Assembly (NCBI GenBank): GCA_027924585.1
Contig: BSBM01000106.1
Location: 36,459,001-36,523,000 of the forward strand
From: Larix kaempferi
Lineage: Eukaryota; Streptophyta; Pinopsida; Pinales; Pinaceae
Length of the DNA: 64,000 nt
Direction: 5' to 3'
Shown: positions 48,893 through 59,880 of the stretch, piece after piece
Numbering within the stretch: position 1 is the stretch's first letter
Layout of the letters: each line of letters opens with the position of its first letter
Program-made: the position numbers and the translations under genes
The notes under the pieces: generated by a model
Told to the model about the DNA's origin: nothing
The model's input: the letters and a program-made list of their open reading frames with translations, nothing else
Databases searched by the model: none

Positions 48893-50992
48893 GGTATTTT
48901 CATTTCATTTTTTTAGAATTTCATATATATTATGCCTTTTTTTACATATCTATCAATCGCTTATATGAAAATACCATTTTGTCATGATATATGTAGGTCT
49001 TCACAATGGAAAGCAATATAATGACAATTTGTATCGTTCTCTAAGGCATATTTGTAAGTTATCACCATAATGAATTTGTCAATTAGATATCTTATTGTCA
49101 TTTATGCAAATTTTAATTTTTTTGGGTTATTGGTCGTTGGATGAATCGTCTGACGAATGGAGTCATTTAGTCCATAGATTGTCTGGGTAAGCACGTGGAC
49201 CCCCAACAGGTCATTGATTTAAGGAAGAGATTAGGCTTAGTATTCGTGAATCATAGCTTATCAATATTTTACTATTTGTTTTCAAGAAGAGGGCTTAAGA
49301 CTGACTTTGCAATTTAGTTTCAATTTTTTTTTCACCTTTTTGATAGCTTTCAACTAACTAGGAAACAAAAGTACTCTTTCCATATTACAGTGGAGTACAG
49401 ATTATTTACAAGAATCTACTTCTCCAATTACACATAGGGCCTGCACATAACTCCATCCACAAGTAGCCTTGCTTGTGCTTGTGAAAGTGAAACAGCCCGC
49501 CATAGTGGAGTATGAAACACCCTTTCTTTACCATCAGGCTAAGACTCCATTTTTATTGAAATTTAGTTTATCTATATTCTAACAAAAAAACTTCTTTGAA
49601 TCTATTTGAGTATATTGACCAGTGCAATTTGTCTCTTCACTGTTCCTGAGTTTAATATGTAAATTGTTGTGCTACTTCTCAATGGAATATTACCAAACTA
49701 CGAATACAGGTTTTTTCTTTACCTTTACTATTGCATCTGATGTGAAATATAGCCATTGAAATGTATCTAATCTATTTGTTCACTGCATATGTTACCAAGA
49801 TATCTTTTAGTTGTTGGAATTCATGACAACGTATAATTGACTTTACCAAAAAAATACCTTATATAATGCCTTTCATAGTCTGTCATGTTCTTTAACTTAT
49901 TGTATTGCCACTAAAATTAGAGAAATAAACATTGGTAGAATTCTATCAAAAAAATGTTAATTTTCTGCTCTAGAACTGATGTGACTAGGCTATGATCATA
50001 AATAAAGTTGTTCTTCATCAATGTTTGAGAACTGGGCTATCCTAAACAATTTTGAGGGCATTGATCATTTTTCTTATCTTTAGGTAGTAAAGGAGATACT
50101 CTAGTGTTGTATCTAAAATGTACGGTCCTACTTTTGTTTTCTTAAAATAAGGATATGGATAGTACAGTTTTGTTTTGTTGTTTGTTTCTTATATATTTCT
50201 ACAACAAGCTTCAGGTAACATTTTTGTCCAGCAACAATGAAAGCTGGGGTATTCAGGAATGATGGAATGAGATAACAATTAATTGCTTCATAAATATTTG
50301 GGATGAGACTTTAGCTCTCTCTTATCTATTAAACATTTTCAGGTAGTAGCATGTCTTCGCTTTTAGCATGCATTGAAATGTAACCTCTATTGCATCCATA
50401 ATTTGCTGCTCTCGGTTGTTACGTTTTCAGATGAATTTTTTTTGCTTGTGTTAGATGACAATGCAATTAAAACCTTTTCATTCGTTAAAGGTTGCTGCTA
50501 AAATAGTATGACAAAATGAATTGACAATGAAAGAAACACATTTCACATGGGAGAAAGAAAGAACAGGCTGTAGATCAAATAACACATGAATCTCCGAACA
50601 GAAACGCCTGCAAGGCCTGCCAACTTTATTTAAAATAGCTTCAAAATTGTTCAAACACAGAGCAACTCTCGGGATCCAAAATTTTCAACCCCTTTGCCAT
50701 TGATTACATTTAATTTATAGATGTCTTGGAGCCCCAAGTTTGGCCTTCTCTTGAATAGAGAACAGTTATAACCTATTGACACCTAATCGAGGCATATTCG
50801 CCATTACAGACATGAGAGAGAGGTGGAAAAATCGGCTCAACAGCCTTTTACATTTATAGGTCGTTTTTACTATATGACCTCCTATACTTAACAAAAAGAC
50901 AAAAAATTATCTTGGAGATGCTCTTCTAGCTGGCCGCTCCTACTAACCGAATGCTCCCACTAGCAGAAAACTTTGCAATAACCTCGAACTCC
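48893..50992. other. Non-coding stretch between TNP2 and coiled-coil gene B
   Basis: No supported gene is visible. It is AT-rich and lies between the convergent 3' ends of TNP2 and gene B. A LINE-tail-like segment (tctatattctaacaaaaaaa) is near 49568, without a clear duplication around it. Confidence 0.5.
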
Positions 50993-53900
50993 TCATGCTC
51001 CTGTCCTGATTCTCCCCTTGCCATACTTCTCGATGGACTTCCATTGGTCAGTTGAGGGTAGGTCCAGGGTGGCAAGATCCTTAATTAACACTCTCAGCTC
51101 TGTGTGTTCTCTGCAAGAATAACCAGCGTGCAGTGTCCTAGATCCCTCGAACATTGAGGCTAACTCGAAATCCCTTGTCAATTTTTCAGCTACTATCTGA
51201 CCCGTCAGAGGCTGATCCATCCTTACAAAATCCTCCTGGTTTTCCCTGCAATCCCATAGTTTAACCTTGTATTCCTCATTTTATAACATGGTTCCATTCT
51301 CCTCCCAGAACATAGGTCCTTTCTTGAATAAGGGGTCGAATGCTTCCTTGAACAACCTCAGTTGATTTGAGAGAATGTCTATCCCAGACTGGGTGATATT
51401 CACATGCTGATGCTTGTTAATTATTCTCTTGGCCCATATAATTGTGGCTACCCTGTCCTTTATTCCTATTGTATCAGCCTGCTCCTCTGACAAACCACTC
51501 AGAAACTCCACTGCATTTTCTGCATAATCCAAGGGCTTCTTATTAATCTTTTCATTGGCCACTACTACAGCCTGTTTAGCCAAATTTACCACAGTTTCCT
51601 TATCCACTATGAAGTTCAAATAGGGCCTTAGGATGTCTACTTTCTGGATGACATCATCCTAGATGATTTTCTTAGTCTCCTGCAGTACCTTTTGTCCTAT
51701 CACTTACTCCTTTAACCTATCAAGATCCACCTGTATTCCCTTATACTTGGATTCCCAAGCCTCCTTTTCCTTCTCTACATTGTCCTTTAGAGTCTTTAGG
51801 TTAGCTACTTGTTTTCTCAATCTGATCATTTTAGCATCTTCTAGGATGGCATTGGCTATCTTCCCCACTATGGAGAAGTCTCCAGACTCAATTGAGGGTG
51901 TGACCTCCATTTCTTTCTATTTTTCTTTTTCCTTTACTTTCATCTCCAGTTCTTCAAACTGGGCTTTCCATACTTTCTCACTAGCTGCTACAAGGGCTAT
52001 GTTAAGATGCAGTTGCTTTTCTTTTTCTCTAAGCTCCACCAGCTAGGCCTTACAGTCATTCAATTCTTCCTTTAATTTTTCTTTCTCTTCCTCTAGTTCT
52101 GCCATCTTAGGGGCATTTACCAACTAGGAAACATGCATCTTTAACTTCCTTTTTAAGGACAGGATCTCCTGATCTTTCCCATCCAACAGCCCTTGTATGT
52201 TTTTTATCTTGGCTTCTTCAGTCACAGAGGCTAATAATTGAGCTTGGAGCTTCTTCACCTGTCCCTTTAGAGATTTGCTTTCTTCCTTCTCTATCCTTAA
52301 TTGATTTTGAACCTTGGATTTGTTTGATTGTACTTTAGACAATTCTAAGGCACCCTTCAGTAGTTTTTTGTATATAACCTCACCTGTTTCCTTGTGCAGG
52401 TTGATTATGTCAGGATCTGGGATATCTTCCAGATTGACCTTTAACTCAGTAGATTTGTTTTTAGTGGCCAAAGCGAGGTTTAGAGTATTCTGGGCCAAAT
52501 TTCTGCTGGCCACCAAGGCTACGCTCTTCTTAGATATTTTCCTTACTTCTTCATATAATTTTGTCTCTGCTGCAATGTTGTCTGGATTTTCCTCATACCC
52601 CTCTAGCAGCTCTGCTCTGCTCGTGCTCAGTGTTGCAGGTCCCTTGGGTGGTTTGCCAAAAACATGTTCTTTGACTTCAAAATGGGGCATTTGGAACTTG
52701 ACCTGCTTTTTCTTTGGCTTCTCTTCTTGAATCTTTTCCACCTGCCGATAAACTTCTTCTATTTTTTGCCTCTTTGAGGCCCTTTCAGGGTCACTGTCCA
52801 CATCCATTGGATTGCTGATTTCTTGGTGATTGGAATTTTCTAGGATGGCGAGTAGGGGCAAAACCATTTTCACTGTTGTATCTTTACTAGATGATCTGGG
52901 TGCTGAAAATGAGACTTCCTCAAAAAGGTATGCCAAAGTTTGGGAAGTCTCTGGGGGGTCAATGCCCATCTGTCCCTGCTTAATATACTCTAGCCATTTT
53001 TCCCTCTCAGCCATGCCAGCCAGCTCAAAATGTTCATACCCCTTTCTATTTGTTGTTTTCCTTCTTTTTGAAAGTATGTGATGGGGGTTATAATTCACTC
53101 CTGCCTTGGAGGGGAATCCCATGTCTTTCATTATTTGTTGAAGGCTTGAGAGAGATGCTATGCTTTTAACCATGATGGATCCTACTATCCAGGGAAAATT
53201 TATGTCCGATGCCTTCTTATCATCTAGGAAGTGTTCACATTCAACTATTAGCTTCTGTCTTACAAACTCCATGGTGAATATCCTGGGGGTGAGGAATGTA
53301 GGAAGCTCATATGGGGCATGGAAAAAACCATATAATTTGATTATAGTGCCTTGCTTCAATAAAAACCAATCCCCTACTCCTTTTTCCATTGGGGGTTGCA
53401 ACAGGTCTTTCATCTCCGGTATTACTCTAGGTAATCTTTTCTGAAAAAACAGGAAGTAAACCTCAGCCATGAGGCCATTCATGAACATCTTGTAGTCAGA
53501 ATACATATCTTTGGTAATATGCAGCTCTGGGACTTATAGGTTTTCATCATTGGTTGCCAGGAACATATTTACCAAATAGGATTGGAACCTGAAAGACCTA
53601 GTCTTAGGAAACTCCACAAGTTGGAAATGGATACTTTCTGCTAGGGCTTTGTCAAACTTTAGATAGGCGCACATGGGGGGTAAATTAGGGTCGGATGGCT
53701 CAATGGGATAGGTACTGATAATGAACAGAAGGCTAATTAAGGGTTTATCATGGTCAGTGTCCAGCCCTAAAAACTGGGATAGTATCGAGATTATATATCT
53801 AGATTCTTCTATGAACAAGTTGGCTTCGCCAGGGAAAGAGTTTGTTGGGACAGAAACACCTAGGAGTAGGGAGGAATGGTAGAAACTCTCCTTGAGGTTG

Positions 53901-54313
53901 TCTGGGTCTCTTCAGAAATGCTGAATTAGGGCTTCTAATTGATAACTCTGGGACATTCGAAAGAAATATTTAGGCACGACTAGGGCTTTCCGAACTGTTG
54001 GGGCATCTATGTAACATAGAATCTTTGATTTTGCAGCATCCATGACCGCCCTGTGGCCAGGGGAATAATAGTTGGAGCACCAGTCTATGAAATCAGGACA
54101 ATTTGGGGTCTGATTGGTGGTAAAAAGGTGAAAGGAAGACTGGTAGACCTTGTGGATATCTTTGCCCTGGGATCTTATGGTTTCTAGTTTTTCTTTGGCG
54201 GCTTCCAGGGTACTATTAAGGAACATGGTGTCGAAAATGTCACTTTCTTTGTCCTCTATCTAGTCATTTATCTTACAAGATTCGAAACCCGGAGGTCCTA
54301 CGGAGCCCGCCAT
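50993..54313 (-). pseudogene. Coiled-coil gene B, unknown family, 1,107-codon frame with in-frame stops only
   Basis: From ATG at 54313 (MAGSVGPPGFESC) to the stop at 50993 every block lies in one frame, interrupted by about nine stop codons. The longest open part is 460 codons (53506-52124). N-terminal blocks include NCPDFIDWCSNYYSPGHRAV and LSQFLGLDTDHDKPLISLL. The middle has GDWFLLKQGTIIKLYGFF and a basic KRQKIEE / EKPKKKQVKFQ stretch that could be a nuclear signal. The last 500 residues are mostly Lys/Glu/Leu heptads, a long coiled coil. Stops near 52121, 52045, 51925 and 51660 are TAG where coiled-coil context suggests Gln or Lys. It is on the strand opposite to TNP2 and convergent with it. 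I do not recognise the family. Confidence 0.75.
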
Positions 54314-55540
54314 TTACAAAAGTTCATAGAGGAAAAGAGTGGCCTACCTGGCTGTTTGACACCTGGGTTGGTTGACCACAGATCGATCTTCCTCGCCTTT
54401 TAACGTGCACATGACAGACAAGATGAGAATCCCTGTGCAGGCCGGTATTTTATAATATAATCCTGCCATATTGTCCCTCCAGCTACGAAGATGGAGGAGC
54501 CATGTCAGTCATCCGTTGGCCAGATTGATCCTCTGTCGTTAGATCCTTTAACCTTTCCTACCACCTTTCTTCATGGTTTCCAATTCTGCCACCTGATAGC
54601 TTGCCAAGGCTTTTGACTTTTGAGAAACCCTGCATGACGTCGATTCGGTTCCTGCTCAGATCCTGGCCGTCCAACTGTGTGTCCCGTTAATTGTTCACAA
54701 ATCTTGGTCCCGCCAAGTTATCGCACAAGTAATATTTTCCAAGTTCACCCAGACCGTAGATCTTTTCCACGCCACATCTAGGCTGTCGGAGGATGCAGTA
54801 CTTTGAGAAAAGTTTGCAAATATGAATTGCGACCATTTCCGCACATGTAATATCTACGAACATGTTGTGAGCCGTTTATCTGCACCCTACACCGTTGATT
54901 TCTTTTGGACCTACCCGTCGACTAGTACCCCACCTCCGCTTAAAGAGTCACCAACTTACTTTGCGAAGAAGGCTCCCGACCGTAGATTTACTGATGCTAG
55001 ATCTGACTGTCCATACATTTTTTCACAGGTTGCTGGCGCATTCCTTTGCATTTGTCCTTCAGCTGATTACTTCAAACCTTAGATTTTTCCCACATCGCTT
55101 CTTTCAGCCCGATTCGTCCTGCTGAGAGTTCCTGAGCGATCAATCTTTTTCTTGAACTTCGGGCCTACCTTCCCTTCACGAGTCCTATAGAACCCTTAGC
55201 ACAATCTAGGTTCTAACAGATCCATTAAGCAACCATTAGAAACGATGCTCATTCTTATCCATGAATACTTGAAATTCTAGTTAGATGTTCACTTCATGAG
55301 TATGTGTTTGAACTTGAATGCCAAATTTGTCCTGCAAAACGTTTCTGTATTACTATTTTTTTATTGAATCAATGCTGCATATGAAACCTTTCAAGTTCAA
55401 CCAACTTATAAGTTCAGAGTCATTTAGAATACTTTCTTAGGTCTCTCGATTCAGAAACAATGTTGGGATTATTAGTATTTTCTTAGAATTACAAATGATG
55501 CAATCTTGGTCTTAATATTGCCCCTTTCCCCAATTCTTAA
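54314..55540. other. Upstream region of coiled-coil gene B
   Basis: No gene is supported; the 86- and 76-codon frames at 54822-55125 have no recognisable features. The stretch is GC-richer than its surroundings. It contains several loosely repeated words of the type gaccgtagat, caccgttgat and cagattgatc (54520-54990), possible promoter repeats of gene B. Confidence 0.45.
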
Positions 55541-55612
55541 AGGGTTCTAGCTCAATGCTAGAGCGCCTGCTTTACAAGCAGGAGGTTGAAGGTTCTATTC
55601 CTTCGTTCCCTA
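55541..55612 (+). tRNA. tRNA-Val(UAC)-like sequence, probably a pseudogene
   Basis: The 72 nt fold as a cloverleaf. The acceptor is AGGGTTC/GTTCCCT with two T-T mismatches. The D stem is GCTC/GAGC, the anticodon stem CCTGC/GCAGG with loop TTTACAA (anticodon TAC), the variable loop 5 nt, and the T stem GAAGG/CCTTC with loop TTCTATT. The D loop lacks the usual GG pair and the T loop has TTCT for TTCG, so the internal promoter boxes are damaged. CCA is not encoded. The plan resembles bacterial or organellar tRNAs. It lies 6 bp outside the right subterminal array of the CACTA. Confidence 0.6.
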
Positions 55613-55617
55613 ATCAT

Positions 55618-56600
55618 ATGTCACTACGAGGGGGGTTCATAACTGCCCCCAAAGGTTTGTAAAGAGTTTTAGGGGGGAGGGGGGTTTCGAACCGCCTCTG
55701 TAGGTACCTACGAGGGGGGTTTAAAACTGCCCCCGAAGGTTTGGAAAAATTTTTAGGGGGTGTTTTGTACCGCCTCCATAGATACCTACAAGGGGGGTTT
55801 AAAACCAGACCCACATGTTTGTAAAGCATTTTGGGGGGGGTTTGAACCACCTCCGTAGGTACCTACGAGGGGGGTTTAAAACCGCCCCCACAGTTTTGTA
55901 AAGAGTTTTGGTAGGGTTTTTGAACCGCCTCCGTAGGTACCTACGAGGGGGGTTTAAAACCGCCCCCACAGGTTTGTAAACAGTTTTGGCGGGGGTTTTG
56001 AACCACCTTTGTAGGTACCTACGAGGGGGGTTTAAAACCACCCCCACAGGTTTGTAAAGAGTTTTGGCGGGGGTTTTGAACTGCCTCCATAGGTACCTAC
56101 GAGGGGGTTTATATCCGCCCTTAAAAGAGACTTTTGGAGGAGGTTTATAACCACCACCAAAAGTCACTTCAGGGGTGGTTTTGATCTCTTCCAGAACCGC
56201 CCCTAAAAGACAAAACTTTTAGTGTCGATGTTATTAGGGGCAGTTTTTTAAATACCGTCGCCAAATCCAAAATCGCCCCAAAATAGTGACTTTTGGAGGC
56301 GGAAGACAACCACCCCTTAAAGTCAAAAAAGAAATTTTGGGGGGGGGTTTTGAACTGCCCCCAAAATTCCAAAAGTAACTTTTGGGGGGGGGTTTAGAAC
56401 CGCCCTCAAAAGCCACTTTTGGGGGCGGTTTAAAACTGCCTCCAAAAGTCACTTCTAGAGGTAGTTTTGATCTCTTCCAGAACCGCCCCTAAAAGTCAAA
56501 AATTTTAGCGTCGGTGCTATTAGGGGCGGTTTTGGAAAGACCGCCTCCAAATCCAAAACTGCCCCCAATAATTCCTTTTAGAGGTGGAAGACAACCGCCC
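55618..56600. repeat. CACTA right subterminal array, two unit types
   Basis: From 55618 to about 56115 units of about 80-90 bp carry the palindrome taggtaccta, then cgaggggggtttaaaac, then a gttttggcgggggttttgaa segment. From about 56100 to 56600 the units are shorter, with aaagtcacttttgggggcgg and gaaccgcccc and complementary G and C tracts. The second type resembles the left array (4070-4775). These are candidate TNPA-type binding sites. Frames across them are shadows. Confidence 0.85.
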
Positions 56601-56610
56601 CTAAATGTCA

Positions 56611-56624
56611 AATTTGTTGTAGTG
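56611..56624 (-). repeat. CACTA right terminal inverted repeat
   Basis: Read on the minus strand it is CACTACAACAAATT. The first nine bases are identical to the left end, and the TSD CAC follows at 56625-56627. Confidence 0.9.
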
Positions 56625-56627
56625 CAC

Positions 56628-59277
56628 AGGAACAAATACAACATTGTGGCATCATAGGCTTGGCCACATGAATGAGAAGGGGATGCAGATTCTCCACTCA
56701 AGGAAGTTGCTGCCAGATTTGAAGCAGGTAAGTTTGGAATTTTGTGAGAACTGTGTTTATGGAAAACAAAAGAGAGTCAGATTTTCCAAGGTTGGGAAAC
56801 ATAAGAAAAATGAAAAGTTAGAGCTTGTGCATACAGATGTATGGGGACTGGCTCAGGTACAATATCTTGGTGTATTTCATTATTATGTTACATTTATTGA
56901 TGATGCAACTAGAAAAACTTGGGTTTATTGCATTAGACATAAATCTATTGTGTTTGCTACTTTTAAGAAGTGGAAAGCTTTGGTTGAGAATGAGACATGA
57001 AAAAGGTTGAAGTGTCTTAGATATGATAATGGAGGTGATCACTACGGCAAGGAGTTTGATAGTTACTGTACATACCATGGGATTCGTAGAGAGAAGGCAG
57101 TCCCAGGAACACCACAAGAAAATGTTGTGTCCGAAAGGATGCATAGAACGATCATGGAGTGTGCAAGGTGTATGAGATTGCATGCAGGGTTGCCCTTACA
57201 GTTTTGGGCAGATGCTGTAAATACTATTGTTTATTTAATAAACATAGGGCCTTCAAGTGCTTTGGATGGTGGTATTCCAGAGGTGGCATGGACAGGTAAA
57301 AAGGTAAACTACTCATTTCTGAGAATGTTTGGTTGTGAAGAATTTTTACATATTGATAAAGAAAATAGAACAAAGCTTGAAGCTAAATCCAAGAAATGTA
57401 CCTTTATTGGATATGGGGTTGATGATTTTGGTTATCGCTTATGGGATTATGAAAATCACAAAATCATTAGGAGTAGAGATGTGATATTCAATGAAAAGGT
57501 CATGTATAAAGATCAGTTGTAGGGAAAGAAACAGGAAAAGGAAAACATAGAGTACACAATACTTGATGAAATTGAAGAAAATGAAGTTCCAAAGGTGCCA
57601 GAAAATCAAGAACAAAAACAAGTACCTGAAACTCCTGCAAGTGTAAGAATATCTACCAAGTTAAGTAGACTTCCTGAATGATACTCTCTTTCAATGTATT
57701 ATTTATTGATGAATGATGTTGGTGAACCAGAATGTTATGAAGAAGCAATGCAGGTGGAAACTAGAAAGAAGTGGGAGCAAGGCATGAATGAGGAGATGGA
57801 CTCATTGGTAGGAAACCAGACTTGGGATTTGGTTCAGTTGCGTGCTAGTAAAAGAGAATTACAGAAAAAATGGATTTATAGGTTGAAGGAAGAAGAAGGA
57901 GGTAAGAAGCGGTACAAGGCCAGACTTGTTGTAAAGGGGTTTACAAAGAAGAAAGGTATAGACTTTGATGAAATATTTTCTCTTGTTGTTAAAATGACTT
58001 CAATTAGGACTATTTTAAGTCTAGTGGCGGTAGAATATTTGCATCTTGAACAGTTATATGTCAAAACAGCCTTTCTCCATGGGGATTTGGAGGAAGAGAT
58101 ATATATGCAGCAGCCACAAGGGTATGAGGTCAAAGGGAAGGAAAATTTGGTACGCAGGTTGAAGAAGAGCTTGTATGGTTTGAAGCAAGCTCCAAGACAG
58201 TGGTATTTAACATTTGACAGGTTTATGATAGAACAAGGTTATAGTAGATGTCATTCTGACCACTGTGTTTATTTCAAGAGGCTAGATAATGGAAGTTATA
58301 TGATCTTGTTATTGTATGTGGATGACATGCTTGTTGCAGGGTCTAACATGAAGGAAATAAATGTGCTCAAAAGGAAGTTATAAAATTCATTTGCGATGAA
58401 GGGTTTGGGTGCTGCAAAGCAAATCCTTGGTATGAGAATAACAATAGACGGGAAAAATCGCATATTGACATTTTCTCAGGGTGAGTACATACAAAAGATG
58501 TTGGAGAGGTTTAGAATGCAGAATGCAAAACTAGTTAGTACACCTTTGGCCTTCCATTTCAATCTAAGTAAGGAAATGTGTCCCAAGACACAGGAAGAGA
58601 CAGATTACATGTCCAAGATTCCCTATTCATCAATAGTTGGCAGCTTGATGTATGCCAAGGCATGCACAAGACCAGATATTGCACATGCAGTGGGAGTTGT
58701 GAGTAGATATATGAACAATCCAGGTAAAGAACATTGGAAGGAAGTACAGTGGATTCTCAGGTATTTGAGAGGTACTACCACTCGTGCATTATGTTTTGGA
58801 GGTTCAGACACTGTTCTACAGGGATATGTTGATGTAGCTATGGCAGGTGATAAGGATAGTAAGAGGAGCACCACAGGGTATGTGTTTGCTGTAGGTGGAA
58901 CAACAGTAAGTTGTATTTCAAAACTGCAAAAGGTTGTTGCACTTCCAACAACGGAAGCAGAGTATGTTATTGTTACAGAGGCTAGTAAAGAGATGATTTG
59001 GTTGTAGAGGTTTATGGAGGAATTAGTTAAGAAGCAGAAGGATAGCAGGTTGTATAGTGACATCCAGAGTGCCATTCATCTTGCAAAGAACTCAACATTC
59101 CATTCCAAGACTAAACATATACAACTCAAGTACCATTTCATACGCTCTGTTCTGCAAGATGAACTGTTGAAGCTAGAAAAGATACATACTAGCTAGAATC
59201 CTGCAGACATGTTGACAAAGGTAGTGACCGGAGAGAAACTGAGTTCCTGCTCGGTTTCTGTTGGCCTTCTAGCGTGA
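56628..59277 (+). pseudogene. Copia-A integrase, RT and RNase H (3' part of pol)
   Basis: One frame of about 880 codons continues the gag-protease frame from 4033. It runs through gag-pre-integrase (WHHRLGHMNEKGM near 56647) and integrase (HTDVWG, FIDDATRKTW, then PQENVVSERMHR near 57110, where the expected Gly is Val). RT follows with LKKSLYGLKQAPRQWY near 58160 and YVDD at about 58315. RNase H has TTEAEYV near 58950. The frame ends at TGA 59275. No frameshift is visible. Stops lie at 56998, 57520, 57679, 58381, 59005 and 59194. The EIFSLVV segment also departs from the family's usual proline. Confidence 0.92.
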
Positions 59278-59352
59278 AGGTGAAGATGAGAAATTTTCCA
59301 AGTCCAAGATCCAGCAAGTATAGCAGCAGTGGATTTGTTGTGATCAGTCTCC

Positions 59353-59362
59353 AAGTGGGAGA
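59353..59362 (+). promoter_or_regulatory. Copia-A polypurine tract
   Basis: aagtgggaga is the standard Copia plus-strand primer motif. It lies 10 bp before the 3' LTR start set by the TSD. Confidence 0.8.
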
Positions 59363-59372
59363 TTGTTGGTTG

Positions 59373-59880
59373 TGGATCCAGATCTTCCAATCTCATAGAT
59401 GATATTGTCTCAGCTATGTACCCCAGCTTTATATGATATGCAAAAGGATTGTACACTCGTTCCCCAACCTTGGGGTTCAGGGGTGAATCCCCCAAAGAAA
59501 TATTTTTGGGTTGTTTTTGCCAACAGTTTATGGGTCCATGGTTTTGGGTAACCCGTGGTATTTTCCCATTGTATTTCCCCTTTATAAGAAATACATTGTA
59601 ATACGGCTAGGGAAGATGTATTAGGTATTTTGCATTGTAAATATCTCTGAGATCGTGAAGAGAGACTGTGAGACAGTGAAGAGGAAGTGCAGCGGATGTG
59701 TTGCAGGTTGTATCCCTTCATTTGCTAGATGGTATAATAATGAGGACTGGAAATTTCAGTGTGGACATAGCCCATCTTGGGTGAACCACGATATATTGGT
59801 GTCTCTCTTGTAATGTGTTTGTGTGATTATATTTGTATTTATGTTTATTGTTATTGCTCTGCGATCCTGTTTTTCTAACA
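59373..59880 (+). repeat. Copia-A 3' LTR
   Basis: This 508-bp LTR is the partner of 2223-2730, with about 33 differences by eye and no length change. The ATTTG that follows is the right TSD. Confidence 0.9.

Larger units (their letters stand above)
4034..56624 (+). mobile_element. 52.6-kb CACTA (En/Spm) DNA transposon inserted in Copia-A
   Basis: The ends are CACTACAACCAAAT (4034-4047) and its inverse at 56611-56624 (12 of 14 positions match). A 3-bp TSD CAC lies at 4031-4033 and 56625-56627. Termini beginning CACTA with 3-bp duplications define this superfamily. Removing the element and one TSD copy restores the Copia-A pol frame exactly. It carries subterminal repeat arrays at both ends, a PF03004-type gene, a TNP2-type transposase, two coiled-coil genes and a tRNA-like sequence. 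At least 21 kb of its length is later retrotransposon insertions. The strand is set by the TNP2 gene. Confidence 0.92.
2223..59880 (+). mobile_element. Copia-A, Ty1/Copia LTR retrotransposon (host of the CACTA insertion)
   Basis: Two 508-bp direct repeats (2223-2730 and 59373-59880) start TGGA and end TAACA. They are flanked by the 5-bp TSD ATTTG at 2218-2222 and 59881-59885. Inside are a primer site, gag-protease and, after a 52.6-kb CACTA insertion, integrase, RT and RNase H in Copia order. Without the CACTA the element would be about 5.1 kb, the usual Copia size. By eye the LTRs differ at about 33 of 508 positions, so the insertion is old. It lies in LINE-A in the same orientation. Confidence 0.93.

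Noticed and set aside
49440-49580. A LINE tail ending in an A7 run near 49576
   Set aside because: It has a tail-like appearance but no convincing target duplication on its two sides.
51663-53444. Plus-strand frames rich in Ser/Phe/Leu (for example 52314-52730)
   Set aside because: They are antisense shadows of the Lys/Glu-rich coiled-coil gene B.
54822-55125. Two overlapping frames of 86 and 76 codons upstream of coiled-coil gene B
   Set aside because: They overlap in different frames, lack motifs and lie in a region with loose promoter-like repeats.
55614-56701. Arg/Pro-rich minus-strand frames such as NPPRRYL repeats
   Set aside because: They are shadows of the right subterminal array; both unit types keep frames open by chance.
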